DNA of 64,000 nucleotides, taken from contig NC_052488.1 of NCBI RefSeq assembly GCF_009730915.1, positions 23,907,868 through 23,971,867 of the forward strand. Reading direction: 5' to 3'. This stretch comes from Dioscorea cayenensis subsp. rotundata. Lineage: Eukaryota > Streptophyta > Magnoliopsida > Dioscoreales > Dioscoreaceae. The notes below the pieces were generated by a model. That model was not told the origin of the DNA. It ran no database searches and worked only from the letters and a program-made list of their open reading frames with translations. Of the stretch, positions 25,412-35,723 are shown one piece after another (the stretch's first letter is position 1; every line of letters starts with the position of its first letter). Made by a program: the position numbers and the translations under genes.

Positions 25412-26285
25412 GTCACAGGTTCCAGCATACAGGAAAGGTGATCCTCTGTGCGCCACGAAGCTATCAATTCTACATTCTAGAAGACAAACTCTGTATGTGA
25501 GCTCAATAGCTTAATTATTAAAGAATTGAAAATTATGTGAGGTGTTGCTTCACATATTTGCACCCAATTTTAACTGTGTTTGCGAGTCTGTATGTTGCCT
25601 CTTCAGTTATTATTATTATTATTATTATTATTTGGTCTAGCTACAAATGAACTATTGATTAAATAATTTGTTTTTGGTGACTGAAAATAAATGAATAAAT
25701 ATGAATAGAGAAAAATGTATCTTTAGGTTGTAAAATATAATTAATTACCCTTTACAGATATCTAAAGATTGCTTCTTCTTTTTTTTCTTGTTTTCGTCTA
25801 TTTTTTAATAAAAATGTCTTGTATCGTCTTAGTGTGGTGTTGTGTTTGTATTTATTTATTTGTATATATTGTCAATCTACTGCAGTGCACCGGTATACTG
25901 CTCAATCTAACAGATGCTTTCAAGCTCTTCTTTTTCAGCCTTAAAAAAAAAAATCATTAATTACACTGATATAACAGAATATTATCAGAAACGGAGATAA
26001 GATTGGCTGCATATTCCTTTTCATTGGCCACATTTATAACATCACACTGATATAAAGAATATTATTAGAAACATAGATAAAATTCCAAGATTTAAGTCGG
26101 TAGGTTGGGTTGGGCATCATTCCGATTGCTCGAGAATGTTGCAGAAACTCTGTATAGAAAAGAAAAGAAAATAGAAACATTTTAAAAATAAAAAAAGAAA
26201 AGAAAAAAGAAAAGAAAAGAAACATGTAGAACATCATGGAGAGCGCCAGAGGGTGCTAGAGCCAACCACCAACCAGAGGATCCGA

Positions 26286-26333
26286 GAACTCTCAGGAAGC
26301 CACTTCGAAGTCTCTCTCAAAGCCTATAAATAA
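26286..26333 (+). promoter_or_regulatory. Heat-shock element cluster and TATA box of the small HSP gene
   Basis: GAACTCTCAGGAA at 26286-26298 and CTTCGAAGTCTC just after form imperfect alternating GAA/TTC units of a heat-shock element. TATAAATAA follows at 26325-26333, about 110 bp before the ATG. A further GAATGTTGCAGAA unit lies near 26132. This predicts HSF-driven heat induction, as known for class I sHSP genes. Confidence 0.65.
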
Positions 26334-26442
26334 GAACCTCACCATCTCCACTTCACAATCAGTTCTCATCTCAAGCTTTGTTCGATAGCACGCACTCTCT
26401 TTGTCATCAACTTCAGGTCTCCCTTTCAAGGAAACACCGAGT

Positions 26443-26913
26443 ATGTCGATCATCAGGAGGAGCAGCGTCTTCGATCCCTTCTCCCTCGACCTCTGGGACC
26501 CCTTCGATAGCTTCCAGGGTCTCTTCAACAATGCCCTCTCTGTGCCGCGCTCCAATTTTGCCAGTGACACTGCAGCCATCGCCAACACCCGCATTGACTG
26601 GAAGGAAACGCCGGAGGCTCACGTCTTCAAGGCTGACCTTCCCGGTGTCAAGAAGGAAGAAGTGAAGGTGGAGGTGGAGGATGGCAGGGTGCTCAAGATC
26701 AGCGGCGAGAGATCCAAAGAGCACGAGGAGAAGAACGACAAGTGGCACCGCGTGGAGAGGAGCAGTGGTAAGTTCCTCAGGAGTTTCAGGCTGCCTGAGA
26801 ATGCCAAGGTGGATCAAGTGAAAGCTAGCATTGAGGATGGTGTGCTCACTGTCACTGTGCCCAAAGAGGAGATCAAGAAGCCTGAGGTGAAGGCCATTGA
26901 CATCTCTGGTTAA
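26443..26913 (+). CDS. Class I cytosolic small heat-shock protein (HSP17-18 type)
   Basis: Intronless, 156 aa, GC-rich, as usual for class I sHSPs. The N-terminal arm [20 protein letters not shown] is the class I signature. The alpha-crystallin domain runs from about residue 48 ([20 protein letters not shown]) through [32 protein letters not shown] and [16 protein letters not shown]. The C-terminal tail [11 protein letters not shown] holds the I-x-I/V-type anchoring motif region used in oligomer assembly. ATP-independent chaperone that forms large cytosolic oligomers and holds unfolding proteins during heat stress. ATG 26443 was chosen because it begins the conserved MSIIRR; the open frame extends upstream but has no ATG there. 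Frame intact. Confidence 0.96.
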   Translation: MSIIRRSSVFDPFSLDLWDPFDSFQGLFNNALSVPRSNFASDTAAIANTRIDWKETPEAHVFKADLPGVKKEEVKVEVEDGRVLKISGERSKEHEEKNDKWHRVERSSGKFLRSFRLPENAKVDQVKASIEDGVLTVTVPKEEIKKPEVKAIDISG

Positions 26914-27482
26914 TCAATGTAACAAGAGAAAGCTTCAAAACTACTCTCGTATGGTGTGTCCTTGCTTTGTGTTTTGAGGATGATGTAGTCGTTAAGTTAA
27001 TTGTGTCTTTGTGTGCTTGCTTGTCTTTTGTCTTTAAGAGTTGGTCTATGCTTTGTGTATGTTGAATATTATCCTATCCTCCATGAATAATAATAATAAT
27101 AAATAAAGATTTGAGCTTTGTTTGCAAATAAAACCTTTCCCCTTTGTTCCACTAAACAAGAACTTGACAAGATGCATTAATTGAAAAAATATGCTAAGAA
27201 GTGAGTCATAAATAAAGATCAAGTCTATTTATTTATTTATTTATTTTTATTTTTTTTTTTTTGGGGGGGAAAGAGCTCAGATAGAGCTAATTTTATTAGA
27301 AACAAAAGAGGATTACAAAGAGTTTAATACAACCAAAAGATGGAGGAAGAAGAAAGCTAGAAACAAAAGAGGATTACAAAGAGCTCAGATCAAGTCTATT
27401 GAAATTACCAACTTGAAAGTTAAAACCCGAAGTCACAGAAACCTCATAAATATAATGTAAAAAACATAGCAACAAAGAGAGG
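26914..27482. other. Convergent 3' UTRs of small HSP and mS34 genes
   Basis: About 200 bases of sHSP 3' UTR with AATAAT-type signals near 27085-27110, then the retroposon at 27216-27400, then the 3' UTR of the minus-strand mS34 gene. Confidence 0.55.
27216..27400 (-). mobile_element. 3'-truncated non-LTR retroposon (LINE/SINE 3' end) with target-site duplication
   Basis: A 14-bp direct repeat AGATCAAGTCTATT flanks the insert (27216-27229 and 27387-27400). Read on the minus strand, the insert ends in a long A-rich tail with TAAA units (the T-rich run 27230-27260). That is the mark of target-primed reverse transcription. The body contains CTTTGTAATCC twice, 61 bp apart, a phrase I associate with 3' ends of plant LINEs; the family is not certain. 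Only about 125 bp of body remains, non-coding. The perfect target-site duplication suggests a fairly recent insertion. It sits in the 3' flank of the small HSP and mS34 genes. Confidence 0.78.
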
Positions 27483-28357
27483 CTAATAATGAAGAGCTTC
27501 TTCAGATGCTGGAGTGGTGGTTTGTGTAGGCATGGAAGGAGAGTTGATGTTCTTCATAGATTCTGTCAAGTACTTCCATCCAGGTTTATTAACACCACTC
27601 ATTTTCACCGGAGCATCTCCAATTTTTGAACCTGCAAAAACGAATAAAACTGTAGATCACTTGCTCAATACTGTATTGTTTCAAACAATTTCAGAACTGG
27701 AATATGCAGTAGCATTGTGTCAATCTTTTCTTTCTAATGGGTACTATATATTCATTGTCCCTTTTTAAAATGTATTCCTTTCCTTCCAAGGAATGCCTAA
27801 AAAAATAAATGACGGTAAATGAGTGAAAAAAAATGCAACTATAAATTCATGGAAAATAAACCAAGTAAATAACCATTTTCATCCCCCTTTGCAGCTTTTT
27901 ATCTCTTGGATACAAACACATTCGATGAAGAAAACAAGTTGAGGGCTTACCGGCCTTGTACCTAATCCCCCACGCTTTGCCGTGACGACCATCCTATAAT
28001 TAATTATTCATTGAAACAAATGATACAAATTTGATGATGAAATTAAAGGAAACAAACAGAAAGAGGGAAGCAAACCTTGTAGAGATTGATCTTGGTGAGT
28101 TCGTAGGAGACGTCTCTCCAGTGAGACTTGGCCAATTTGTACCCTAATCCCCAGTTTGGCAGGAACTGCGCCACCTCAAAGAGGTTCTTCTTCTTCCTCC
28201 GCTTTGACTTCTCCGGATCTGCCCCGACGGCGTCCGGCGCTGTGGTGCTCGCAAAAGCCCTAACTGGTGACCTGATTAGGCCGAAGGAGTTCCGTGAGAG
28301 GACGATCATACCTGCGCCTGCCGCCGCCGCAGCACTGCTTTTCGCCAACACGCCCAT
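27483..28357 (-). CDS. Mitochondrial small-subunit ribosomal protein mS34
   Basis: Three exons: 28357-28076, 27993-27951 (only 43 bp) and 27631-27483; 157 aa. The N-terminus is Ala/Ser/Arg-rich (MGVLAKSSAAAAAGAGMIVL and onward to about residue 37) and looks like a mitochondrial presequence. The MRP-S34 core is NLFEVAQFLPNWGLGYKLAK, then HWRDVSYELTKINLYK, then DGRHGKAWGIRYKAG. mS34 is a mitochondrion-specific protein of the small ribosomal subunit; plants keep a clear relative. ATG 28357 was preferred to the upstream in-frame ATG at 28399 because the extra 14 residues (MEWGGVLYLYYTFS) do not resemble a presequence. Frame intact. Confidence 0.88.
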
Positions 28358-29041
28358 TGAGAATGTGTAGTATAAGTATAGTACCCCACCCCACTCCACC
28401 CTTCCTCTTCGCGCACCGCATCGGGGAGAGAGAGTATAAGAAGAAAGAACAAGGCGGCACTAATGGATTCGGGCATACTATTAGAGAGAATCCGATAATT
28501 TTCCATCCGATATGAGAGAATGGTAATCTCAAAGCTCCACACCACCAACCAATTGTTTGAATTAACAGAAAAATCATATTTTTAAGAGTTCATCTTTGTT
28601 TAAATAAAATGTTTTAGATGGTGATTAGAAGTAAGATATAACATTGTCACTTGAGAATGTGTAATAAATCAGTGAACTTTTTCAATTGATGGCAAACTTA
28701 GAATTGAGAGTTTCTTGTTTAATGAACCATCTCATTGAGGAATCTCATTTTTTTTTTTATTAAAATAAATAAATCACAATTTATCTACTAAAGCAACAAG
28801 AGACTGAATCTCATTTCACCACATATAATTAAGTAGAAATATTAGATCGCTAGAAGCAAAACTTATCATATTAATCCTGCCATATATAATGGGAAATTAA
28901 AAACAAAAAGAACAATAGAAGAAGGCAAAAACATGACTAAAAAACAATTGAAGACATGGGGAGTTGATGTTGCTGGCAGCAACAAGGGCAGTTGCATTGC
29001 AGTTCACTACTACTTCACTGGGGGCTTTTTTTTTTTTGCAA
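28358..29041. other. mS34 promoter and beta-tubulin 3' UTR
   Basis: 684 bp between two minus-strand genes. The left part must contain the mS34 5' UTR and promoter, the right part (roughly 28850-29041) the tubulin 3' UTR. No coding content seen. Confidence 0.5.
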
Positions 29042-30570
29042 TCACACCTCCTGGCCCTCTTCTTCTTCTTCTTCTTCCTCTTCTTCATAATCTAATTCCT
29101 CATCAGCGGTTGCGTCCTGGTATTGTTGATACTCGGAGACCAAGTCATTCATGTTACTCTCTGCCTCTGTGAATTCCATCTCATCCATTCCTTCACCCGT
29201 GTACCAATGCAAGAAGGCCTTCCTCCTGAACATAGCCGTGAATTGCTCGCTCACCCTTCTGAACATTTCCTGAATCGAAGTGGAGTTCCCGATGAAGGTT
29301 GCTGCCATCTTCAGTCCCGTCGGTGGGATATCACATACGGTGGACTTCACATTGTTGGGGATCCACTCAACGAAGTAGGACGAGTTCTTGTTCTGCACGT
29401 TGATCATCTGCTCGTCCACTTCCTTGGTGCTCATCTTGCCACGGAACATGGCGGAGGCTGTCAGGTAACGCCCGTGCCTGGGATCAGCGGCGCACATCAT
29501 GTTCTTGGCGTCCCACATCTGTTGAGTAAGCTCAGGGACGGTGAGGGCGCTGTACTGTTGGGATCCACGGGATGTCAACGGGGCGAAGCCGACCATGAAG
29601 AAGTGGAGGCGGGGGAAAGGGATCAGGTTCACGGCGAGCTTTCGGAGGTCGGAGTTAAGCTGTCCTGGGAATCTCAGGCAACATGTCACTCCGGACATGG
29701 TGGCGGAGATCAGATGGTTCAGGTCCCCAACTGTTCATCATTTCAACAATAGTTAAAAGACACCATCAAGAGAAAGAGGAAGAAAAGCAGAGAGGAAAGC
29801 GGCTTACAGCTTGGTGTGGTGAGCTTGAGGGTTCGGAAACAGATGTCATAGAGAGCCTCGTTGTCAAGGACCATGCATTCGTCCGCGTTCTCGACGAGTT
29901 GGTGGACGGATAGCGTCGCGTTGTAAGGTTCAACAACAGTGTCAGAGACTTTAGGGGAGGGGAAGACGGAGAAGGTGAGCATCATCCGATCAGGGTACTC
30001 TTCCCTGATCTTCGATATGAGAAGGGTTCCCATCCCCGATCCAGTCCCACCTCCAAGCGAGTGACAAACCTGAAATCCTGTAGAACAATCACCACAGAAT
30101 CAGACACCATATAGTGATTTCTAACAATCATCAAACTAAATTTCATTGATAGACAATCACAGTGATTACCGCTTACCTTGCAAACAATCACAGTTCTCCG
30201 CTTCCTTTCGAACAACATCGAGCACCGAGTCGATCAACTCAGCGCCCTCGGTGTAATGGCCCTTGGCCCAATTGTTTCCAGCACCAGATTGGCCGAAGAC
30301 GAAGTTATCAGGACGGAAGATCTGGCCGTAGGGCCCGGAGCGAATGCTGTCCATGGTTCCGGGCTCCAGATCCATAAGAACGGCGCGGGGAACGAAACGC
30401 CCGCAGCTGGCCTCGTTGTAGTAGACATTGACCCTCTCAAGCTGGAGATCGGTGTCACCCTTGTACCTGCCGGTGGAGTCGATGCCGTGCTCGGCGCACA
30501 CTACTTCCCAGAACTTGGCACCGATCTGGTTGCCGCATTGGCCTCCCTGCACATGAAGGATTTCCCTCAT
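29042..30570 (-). CDS. TUB: Beta-tubulin
   Basis: Three exons: 30570-30177, 30077-29808 and 29730-29042; 450 aa, a normal length. The protein starts MREIL, the motif read during tubulin mRNA autoregulation in animals. It has the GTP-binding glycine loop GGGTGSG (coded across 30045-30025), [40 protein letters not shown] and [20 protein letters not shown]. The C-terminal tail is a poly-Glu stretch ending EEGQEV, the disordered tail that binds microtubule partners. Intron 1 falls after Gln131, the known conserved position in plant TUB genes. The coding region is GC-rich against an AT-rich background. Structural subunit of microtubules, paired with alpha-tubulin. Frame intact. Confidence 0.98.
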
Positions 30571-32366
30571 TCTCTTCGATTTCTCGGTCTGATGCTTTCT
30601 CTAGAGAGGACGAGAGAGAGAGAGAGTGTGGTGGATAGAGAGAGACCGAGAGAGGAGGCCCGCAGGGTAGATATAGGATCATGATGTTTAACGGCTAGTT
30701 TACTCTCTATTCATTTGAAATGAACGGCTTAGGCGGAGCCGTGGCTCAGAATAGCAATAACGGATAGTTGGGAGAACGATGAGGTGGCATCGCTTACCAA
30801 TTTCGAATTTCGAATCTCTAAATTAGCTGGATGCCAGTGGAAGCAACGTGTCACTCACGCCGGATTGGATTTGAGATTTAAATATAAATTTATACATGAT
30901 CAATGTGCATGTGCTTGCTTTCAAATTTCAAATCTTTCTGTCAGTTGTACCGACTACCGACCCATTTGCGTCGCTCGCAAATCGCAATGGGAAAGAAACC
31001 ATGCAAGAGACGGAAATAATGAATTTGTGTTCTTAACTACAGGCGGCCCTAACTGTATAATCGGCCCACAAGTATTGAAATATACCATCTCAAAATCTCA
31101 GCATACATACGTACTATAATTCTTAAAAATTAAAACTACAGCTTATATAAAATATAACCCATGGGAGGCAAGAAATTTATACACATCATGATGTTTGGGT
31201 TTACATGCTGTCATTCATTATAAATAGTAAATACTGAAAATTTATAACAATGGTACAGTTTCTGTCACCAGTGCAAATCATGATGTTTTAATTGGGATCT
31301 CCTCAATTTAAAAAATTCAGACACAGTTATGCGATGAACTCCACAAACCACAAAATAAAACATTTGTCATAAAATGGGGGTCAGTCCCTTCCAGAGTTAG
31401 TTACACACACTGCTCCGATGCAAGTTATTGTCACATAACTGAGAAGTCATTCAAAGCCAATTGCCAAGCAATGAAGCCCAAAAGACATACAAACATCATC
31501 ATATCATAATAGCATGGTTCGTTGTTATCTTCCTGAGTTCCTCCTATCATCTAAACTCTTCTTCAGTACAGATGCTTTTTTGGTAAGACCAAAGCTTAAG
31601 TTAAAACCTGTGAGTATAAGATAGTTGAAGAAAAAAAAATTGAAAAACCAACACAAATTGGTCCCAGTGAAGGTTTAGATTACATAAACAAGTAATTTCA
31701 AATTTAAATATTTGCGTATGCCATACCTCTTAAAAAGAGATACATCTGTTGAATAGCTCTTAAATACTATGTTATGGCTCACACAAAAAGAAAAAATAAG
31801 GCCTCACCAAAGCTGAAATTCATGGAGTACAAACTGGGAAATAACTATGCTTTGAAAACGATATCCATCAATGGTGAACAATTATAGTACTCAATATCGT
31901 AGAAAAAAAATGGCTAATTTTATGCAGCAGGTCTCAGTGAGGCCTTTTTAATGTTATATTTTTTAAAATTATTTATCGTTTTTGGTTTTTATTTACTAAA
32001 ATACGCACAATACTTAGAAATTGATTTACATTCAATGGCTTTTTTAAAAACGGTAAGAAGATATGGGAATTATAAGTGTGATAAGTGGTGATATTTAAAT
32101 AGAGTTTTAGTAAAATGCTTGAATTAGAAAAGTTTTAAAAACCAAAATGTAAAAATTCTATATAAACCAAAGAAATAAATAAACCGTGTTTATAAAATTA
32201 AAAAAATTAAAAAAATAAAAACAGTAAGAACTTTACCCTTTCTCAAAATAGCCACCGAGTATAATACATACCGATTTAAAAGCAATATACACACTTTGGT
32301 AAATAAAAACCAAAGTGGGCATACTGGTAAACAATTTTAAATAATATAATATTAAAAAAAAAAAAC
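30571..32366. other. Beta-tubulin promoter and 3' part of the non-coding host region
   Basis: The first ~100 bp hold a CT-rich leader (GA repeats on the plus strand at 30610-30655) for tubulin. The rest is AT-rich without coding frames. Part of it (31380 onwards) may be the 3' portion of the snoRNA host transcript described at 32366-33720. Confidence 0.45.
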
Positions 32367-32457
32367 ACCTCTAAGTGAACACAAACTATCTTCAATGCCT
32401 TAATTTATAAGGATTTACAGAATAATAGCGCAGATTTGTTATCACATCATAGACCCA
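32367..32457 (-). pseudogene. Decayed copy of the 25S-guiding box C/D snoRNA
   Basis: Aligns along its length with the snoRNA at 32578-32666: same C box ATGATGT (32450-32444), AAATCTGCG, CTGTAAATCCTTA and TTGAAGATA blocks. The D box CTGA has become CTTA (32375-32372), the terminal stem no longer pairs, and the guide complementary to 25S rRNA has several changes. Probably a non-functional tandem duplicate. Confidence 0.65.
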
Positions 32458-32577
32458 AAGTAAAATAAAGATGAGCAAGGAACTGAACCTTGTTACAGAT
32501 TTGCAAGGAAACAAAATGATACAAATGGATGATGAACAATATTTCAATATTGCAAGAGAACTATTATTATTCCTTGT

Positions 32578-32666
32578 AGGAGGTCTCAGTGAACACAATT
32601 ATCTTCAATTCCTTTAAGGATTTACAGAAAGATAACGCAGATTTATCATCACATCATTGACCCCCA
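32578..32666 (-). ncRNA. Box C/D snoRNA, predicted guide for a 25S rRNA adenosine
   Basis: Minus strand, 89 nt. The ends form a terminal stem, GGGGGTC against GACCTCC (7 bp, one G-U). C box is ATGATGT (32657-32651) overlapping a perfect GTGATGA (32652-32646); D box is CTGA (32589-32586). A D'-like CTGT (32627-32624) is directly preceded by CTGCGTTATCTTT. From memory this is the exact complement of plant 25S rRNA AAAGATAACGCAG. By the D+5 rule the methylated base is the fifth, an A. It appears to be the site equivalent to yeast Am2256 (guided by snR63). Confidence 0.8.
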
Positions 32667-33015
32667 TATAGAAAAAAAAAACCCAATCAAAAGAACCTAT
32701 AAGCATGTAAGATGAACATTATTATAGCTTAGCAATATACCAAGACTAAGCCAACAGAGTTATCTCTATCCCTTCAGAGTATATACAGCAAGAAAGATAA
32801 AAGCAGAACAACAATATTGATGCCGATGAACAAGCATCAATAGAAACACGATGATATCATCCGACAGCAGTAATCAAATATACCCGCAGTTCTGCAAGGT
32901 GATTACTGATAAAGAGAAAATATAATACCATATATTACTATGTTTCTATCAATGTGTGAATAGATATACAGACATACAAACATATATATATATATATATA
33001 CATATAATATATAAT

Positions 33016-33108
33016 ATGGCATCTCAGTCTACTAATTCCCCAAGAATTTCATCACTGGCAATCAAAGAGCAAGGATAACAAAAGAAGTGTATTCATCATC
33101 GATGCCAT
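33016..33108 (-). ncRNA. Box C/D snoRNA, complete C, D', C' and D boxes
   Basis: Minus strand, 93 nt, textbook architecture. An 8-bp terminal stem (ATGGCATC against GATGCCAT) is followed by C box ATGATGA (33099-33093), D' box TTGA (33065-33062), C' box GTGATGA (33055-33049) and D box CTGA (33027-33024). Guide stretches before D' and D are TTATCCTTGCTCT and GGGGAATTAGTAGA. I could not assign an rRNA or snRNA target from memory, so methylation site is unknown. Confidence 0.85.
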
Positions 33109-33550
33109 CTTCATCAGTTGGAATAGAAAAACACGAAGTATAACAGAAAGTTTAGAAAATAAAATAAAAACAGGCAAACGTATCAGCACAAATCTGAGGA
33201 ACTTGAGGAAAAAAACAATAGATTGAGACACTTGACAGATATGTGAAACATACAACAAACAAACAAACGATCAAATGCAGCAAAGCCAGAGGTGAGAATA
33301 AACCATTCTTTCAACATCCATTTAAATAGGAGCGTTGGGTTTTTTTTTCTCAATATAAGCTCTGCTTAGGCAAAACATGTAGGAAGGTTTCCAAACCATG
33401 ATTAGACACTGCCTTTACTGATCGTTTGAATATGTATGGCAACAAGAAGGAAGAAAAAGCGCATAACAAAACTAAACAGGAAAAATCTCAGGCCAAGCAA
33501 AAGAGATCGACATTAACAATTCAACAAAGTAAAGCATTGAAACATGAGGA

Positions 33551-33583
<33 letters not shown>

Positions 33584-33645
33584 CTTAAACCCATAAAAAT
33601 AGATTATCTTGCATGGAGAATCAATGGATAGGTAAGTGAAGAATC

Positions 33646-33751
33646 AAACCCTAGACCAGGAGGAAGGAGATGCACATGAGGCGGCGGAGCAGAGAACTGG
33701 TGAATGAGACGCGGATGCACCTTTATAGCCAGTCGCGTTCTTTTATATAAA
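33646..33751 (-). promoter_or_regulatory. Telo-box and TATA-like element of the snoRNA host
   Basis: TAGGGTTT (33653-33646) and TTTATATAAAA (33751-33741) on the minus strand. The pair resembles promoters of plant translation-machinery and snoRNA genes. The telo-box lies about 90 bp downstream of the TATA-like site, as is usual in 5' leaders. Confidence 0.5.
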
Positions 33752-34549
33752 GAGTGGTTGTGAGCGGGAGGATGGGAAATCGACGGCGAAGATCATCTCC
33801 AAAAAAGAGGGTTCGGGTCGGGTTCGACTAACATCACCCGACCCAATATTGTGAGTGAACCCGCACCCGCACCCCGAGGCTGAACCAAGAAGTTGCTGGA
33901 GGTGAAGAAGCTTGATCGAGAGGTGACGTCCATTGGCGGAGCTGATGTATACGTGTTATGGAGTGGGTGTGCAGTGCGATTGAGTATTACGAGCATGTCC
34001 CTCTGGTCTGCTGTGAGTTGGAGGAGTTCAAGTTTGCCATGTGGAGCGTTTTGTAACAGTATTTTCTTGTGTGTGATTTGTATTTTAAATTATTTAACCG
34101 CTTTATTATTTCGTCGCATGGTTCAATTGATTTTTTTTTTTTAATTATTGTTTTTTAAACTATACCCTGCCGGTGCTGTTCATATATATAAATATTAAAA
34201 TAAATAAATAAATCACAAATTTATTATCCAATTTCGGTTCAATTGTCATCCAGGAGCAAAACATAAGCCTAATATTGAAATTTAGCCACTCTAACAAACC
34301 ATATATTATCCGTAGACTAGTCAACCTCTGTTACAGCATTACTTTGCATCCGAAGGGTGAAATCCAAGTACTCTCTCGAAGCTAATGAAGTTGGTCATGA
34401 CCTCCGTGGAGCAACTGACTCCACAACTCACCCTGCAATGCCCTCCATTCATTCCTCTCATAACCACCTTAAACCACACAAGCATGGGGTGCGTACACTA
34501 CCACCACCAGCATCATTAGTAGCAGCAGCAGCAGTAAAAATTAAGATCA
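33752..34549. other. Intergenic DNA between the snoRNA host and SOUL gene
   Basis: Contains a GC-richer block (33770-33900) upstream of the host promoter, then AT-rich DNA. The right end (about 34440-34549) is the SOUL 5' leader with a short AGC repeat. Confidence 0.45.
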
Positions 34550-35146
34550 ATGGGCATGGTGTTTGGAAAAATCACAGTGGAGACGCCCAACTACCAAGTC
34601 CTTCAAACATGCCCGGACTACGAGATCAGGAAGTACGCCCCATCAGTCATCGCCCAAGTCACCTACGACCCCACCCAGCTGCGTGGTGACCGAGACGGTG
34701 GTTTCATGATCCTGGCCAAGTACATCGGTGCTGTTGGCGAGCCACACAACACCAAGCCTGAGAAAGATCGCAATGACTGCTCCCTGTGATCACCAAAAGT
34801 CCAGAGAAGATCGCCATGACCGCCCCCTGTTGTAACCAACGGTGATGAGAGCACGAAGGTCACCATGCAGTTCGTGTTGCCCTCCAAATATACCAAAGCG
34901 GAGGAGGCGCCGAAGCCAACCGATGAGAGGGTTGTTATAAGGGAGGAAGGGGAGAGGAAATACGGAGTTGTGAAGTTCAGTGGAGTGGCTACTGATAAAG
35001 TGGTGAAGGAGAAGGTGGAGATGCTGAGAAGGAGCTTGGAGAGGGATGGGCACATAGTCGCTGGAGATTTCCTGCTTGCCAGGTATAATCCACCATGGAC
35101 TCTGCCTCTTCTCAGGACCAATGAGGTCATGCTGCCTGTTGAATAA
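34550..35146 (+). CDS. SOUL heme-binding family protein
   Basis: Single exon, about 197 aa. It starts MGMVFGKITVETPNYQVLQ, then YEIRKYAPSVIAQVTYDP, GFMILAKYIGAVGEP, TMQFVLPSK and YGVVKFSGVATDKVV, and ends ARYNPPWTLPLLRTNEVMLP. These are SOUL/HBP landmarks of the cytosolic plant type. Members bind heme or tetrapyrroles and may carry or buffer them. Between 34760 and 34830 the frame is off: one extra base in each of three short runs (AAA 34763-34765, CCC 34782-34784, CCCCC 34823-34827). Without them the segment reads KPEKIAMTAPVITKSPEKIA followed by MTAPVVTNG, the expected doubled motif. The three changes sum to one codon, so the frame returns by itself. Assembly error is likelier than a pseudogene. 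Confidence 0.85.
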
Positions 35147-35723
35147 TTAATATTTTTTTTTTTTTTTGTGGGGGGTTTAAATGCATGTAATATTGGCAGT
35201 CTGTATTTTACTTTTACATAATTAATTTCCATGCATTAGATCATGGAAGACGCATGATATTAATTAAACAAAAATATGAAATTATTGATCTTAAAATCAA
35301 ATCAGTAAATAGTCATCTTCCTTGATTTTTGAGAAGTGCGTACGTGGAAAGGGGTAAAAAAATAATGAATTGTGAAAAAGAACTACTCTAGCACTAAAAA
35401 CTAAGCTTTTCTACATCCTCTTCCAATTATCTACTCAAAAGATTATTGTTCTAACCTACCATGTGAAACTATGCTTTGTTTTCCACTCATGAATTTAAAA
35501 AAATCTATACATCCGCCCTGTCCCCACACGGCGGCCATCACCAATCTGTGTAACAGCTTCCATCAAGCCGAGAATCAAAAACTCTGGCCAAAGCTTTCCA
35601 TGGGATCACCACCTTCCAAAGCCTAAAAACAAAAACTCCATCTTCAAATAGGAAAAATAATATATATATATATTTATATTCGTTCACCGTTCGCTGGCCA
35701 CTTTCAAGTTTTTTTTTCTTTGT
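35147..35723. other. Convergent 3' flanks of SOUL and O-fucosyltransferase genes
   Basis: The left ~100 bp are SOUL 3' UTR; the right part is the 3' UTR of the minus-strand glycosyltransferase gene. AT-rich, no coding content. Confidence 0.5.

Larger units (their letters stand above)
24405..26280. other. pTAC13 3' UTR and intergenic DNA with short tandem duplications
   Basis: No coding frame recognised. Two separate degenerate tandem duplications lie here (24891-25047 and 25209-25411), plus an (ATT)n run at 25608-25632. Confidence 0.5.
32366..33720 (-). ncRNA. Probable non-coding snoRNA host transcript
   Basis: No coding frame lies on the minus strand here, yet a promoter-like block sits at its head: a TATA-like TTTATATAAAA (33741-33751) and a telo-box (AAACCCTA at 33646-33653, TAGGGTTT on the minus strand), which plants use on ribosomal-protein and snoRNA genes. 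Three box C/D units in the same orientation follow: one strong, one good, one decayed. The extent (about 31380 or 32366 to 33720) and whether the snoRNAs are intronic or polycistronic cannot be settled from sequence. Confidence 0.5.

Noticed and set aside
31381-31497. Possible box C/D pair (CTGA and ATGATGA on the minus strand)
   Set aside because: About 115 nt apart with flanks that do not pair, so no terminal stem.
32605-32620. Plus-strand TTCAATTCCTTTAAGG complementary to the conserved 18S AAGGAATTGA region
   Set aside because: On the plus strand the C and D boxes fail; the minus-strand snoRNA is far better, where this stretch is sense-like to 18S and cannot be a guide.
32770-32865. Possible box C/D unit between the two snoRNAs
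   Set aside because: C box is poor (ATGATAT) and the flanks do not form a stem.
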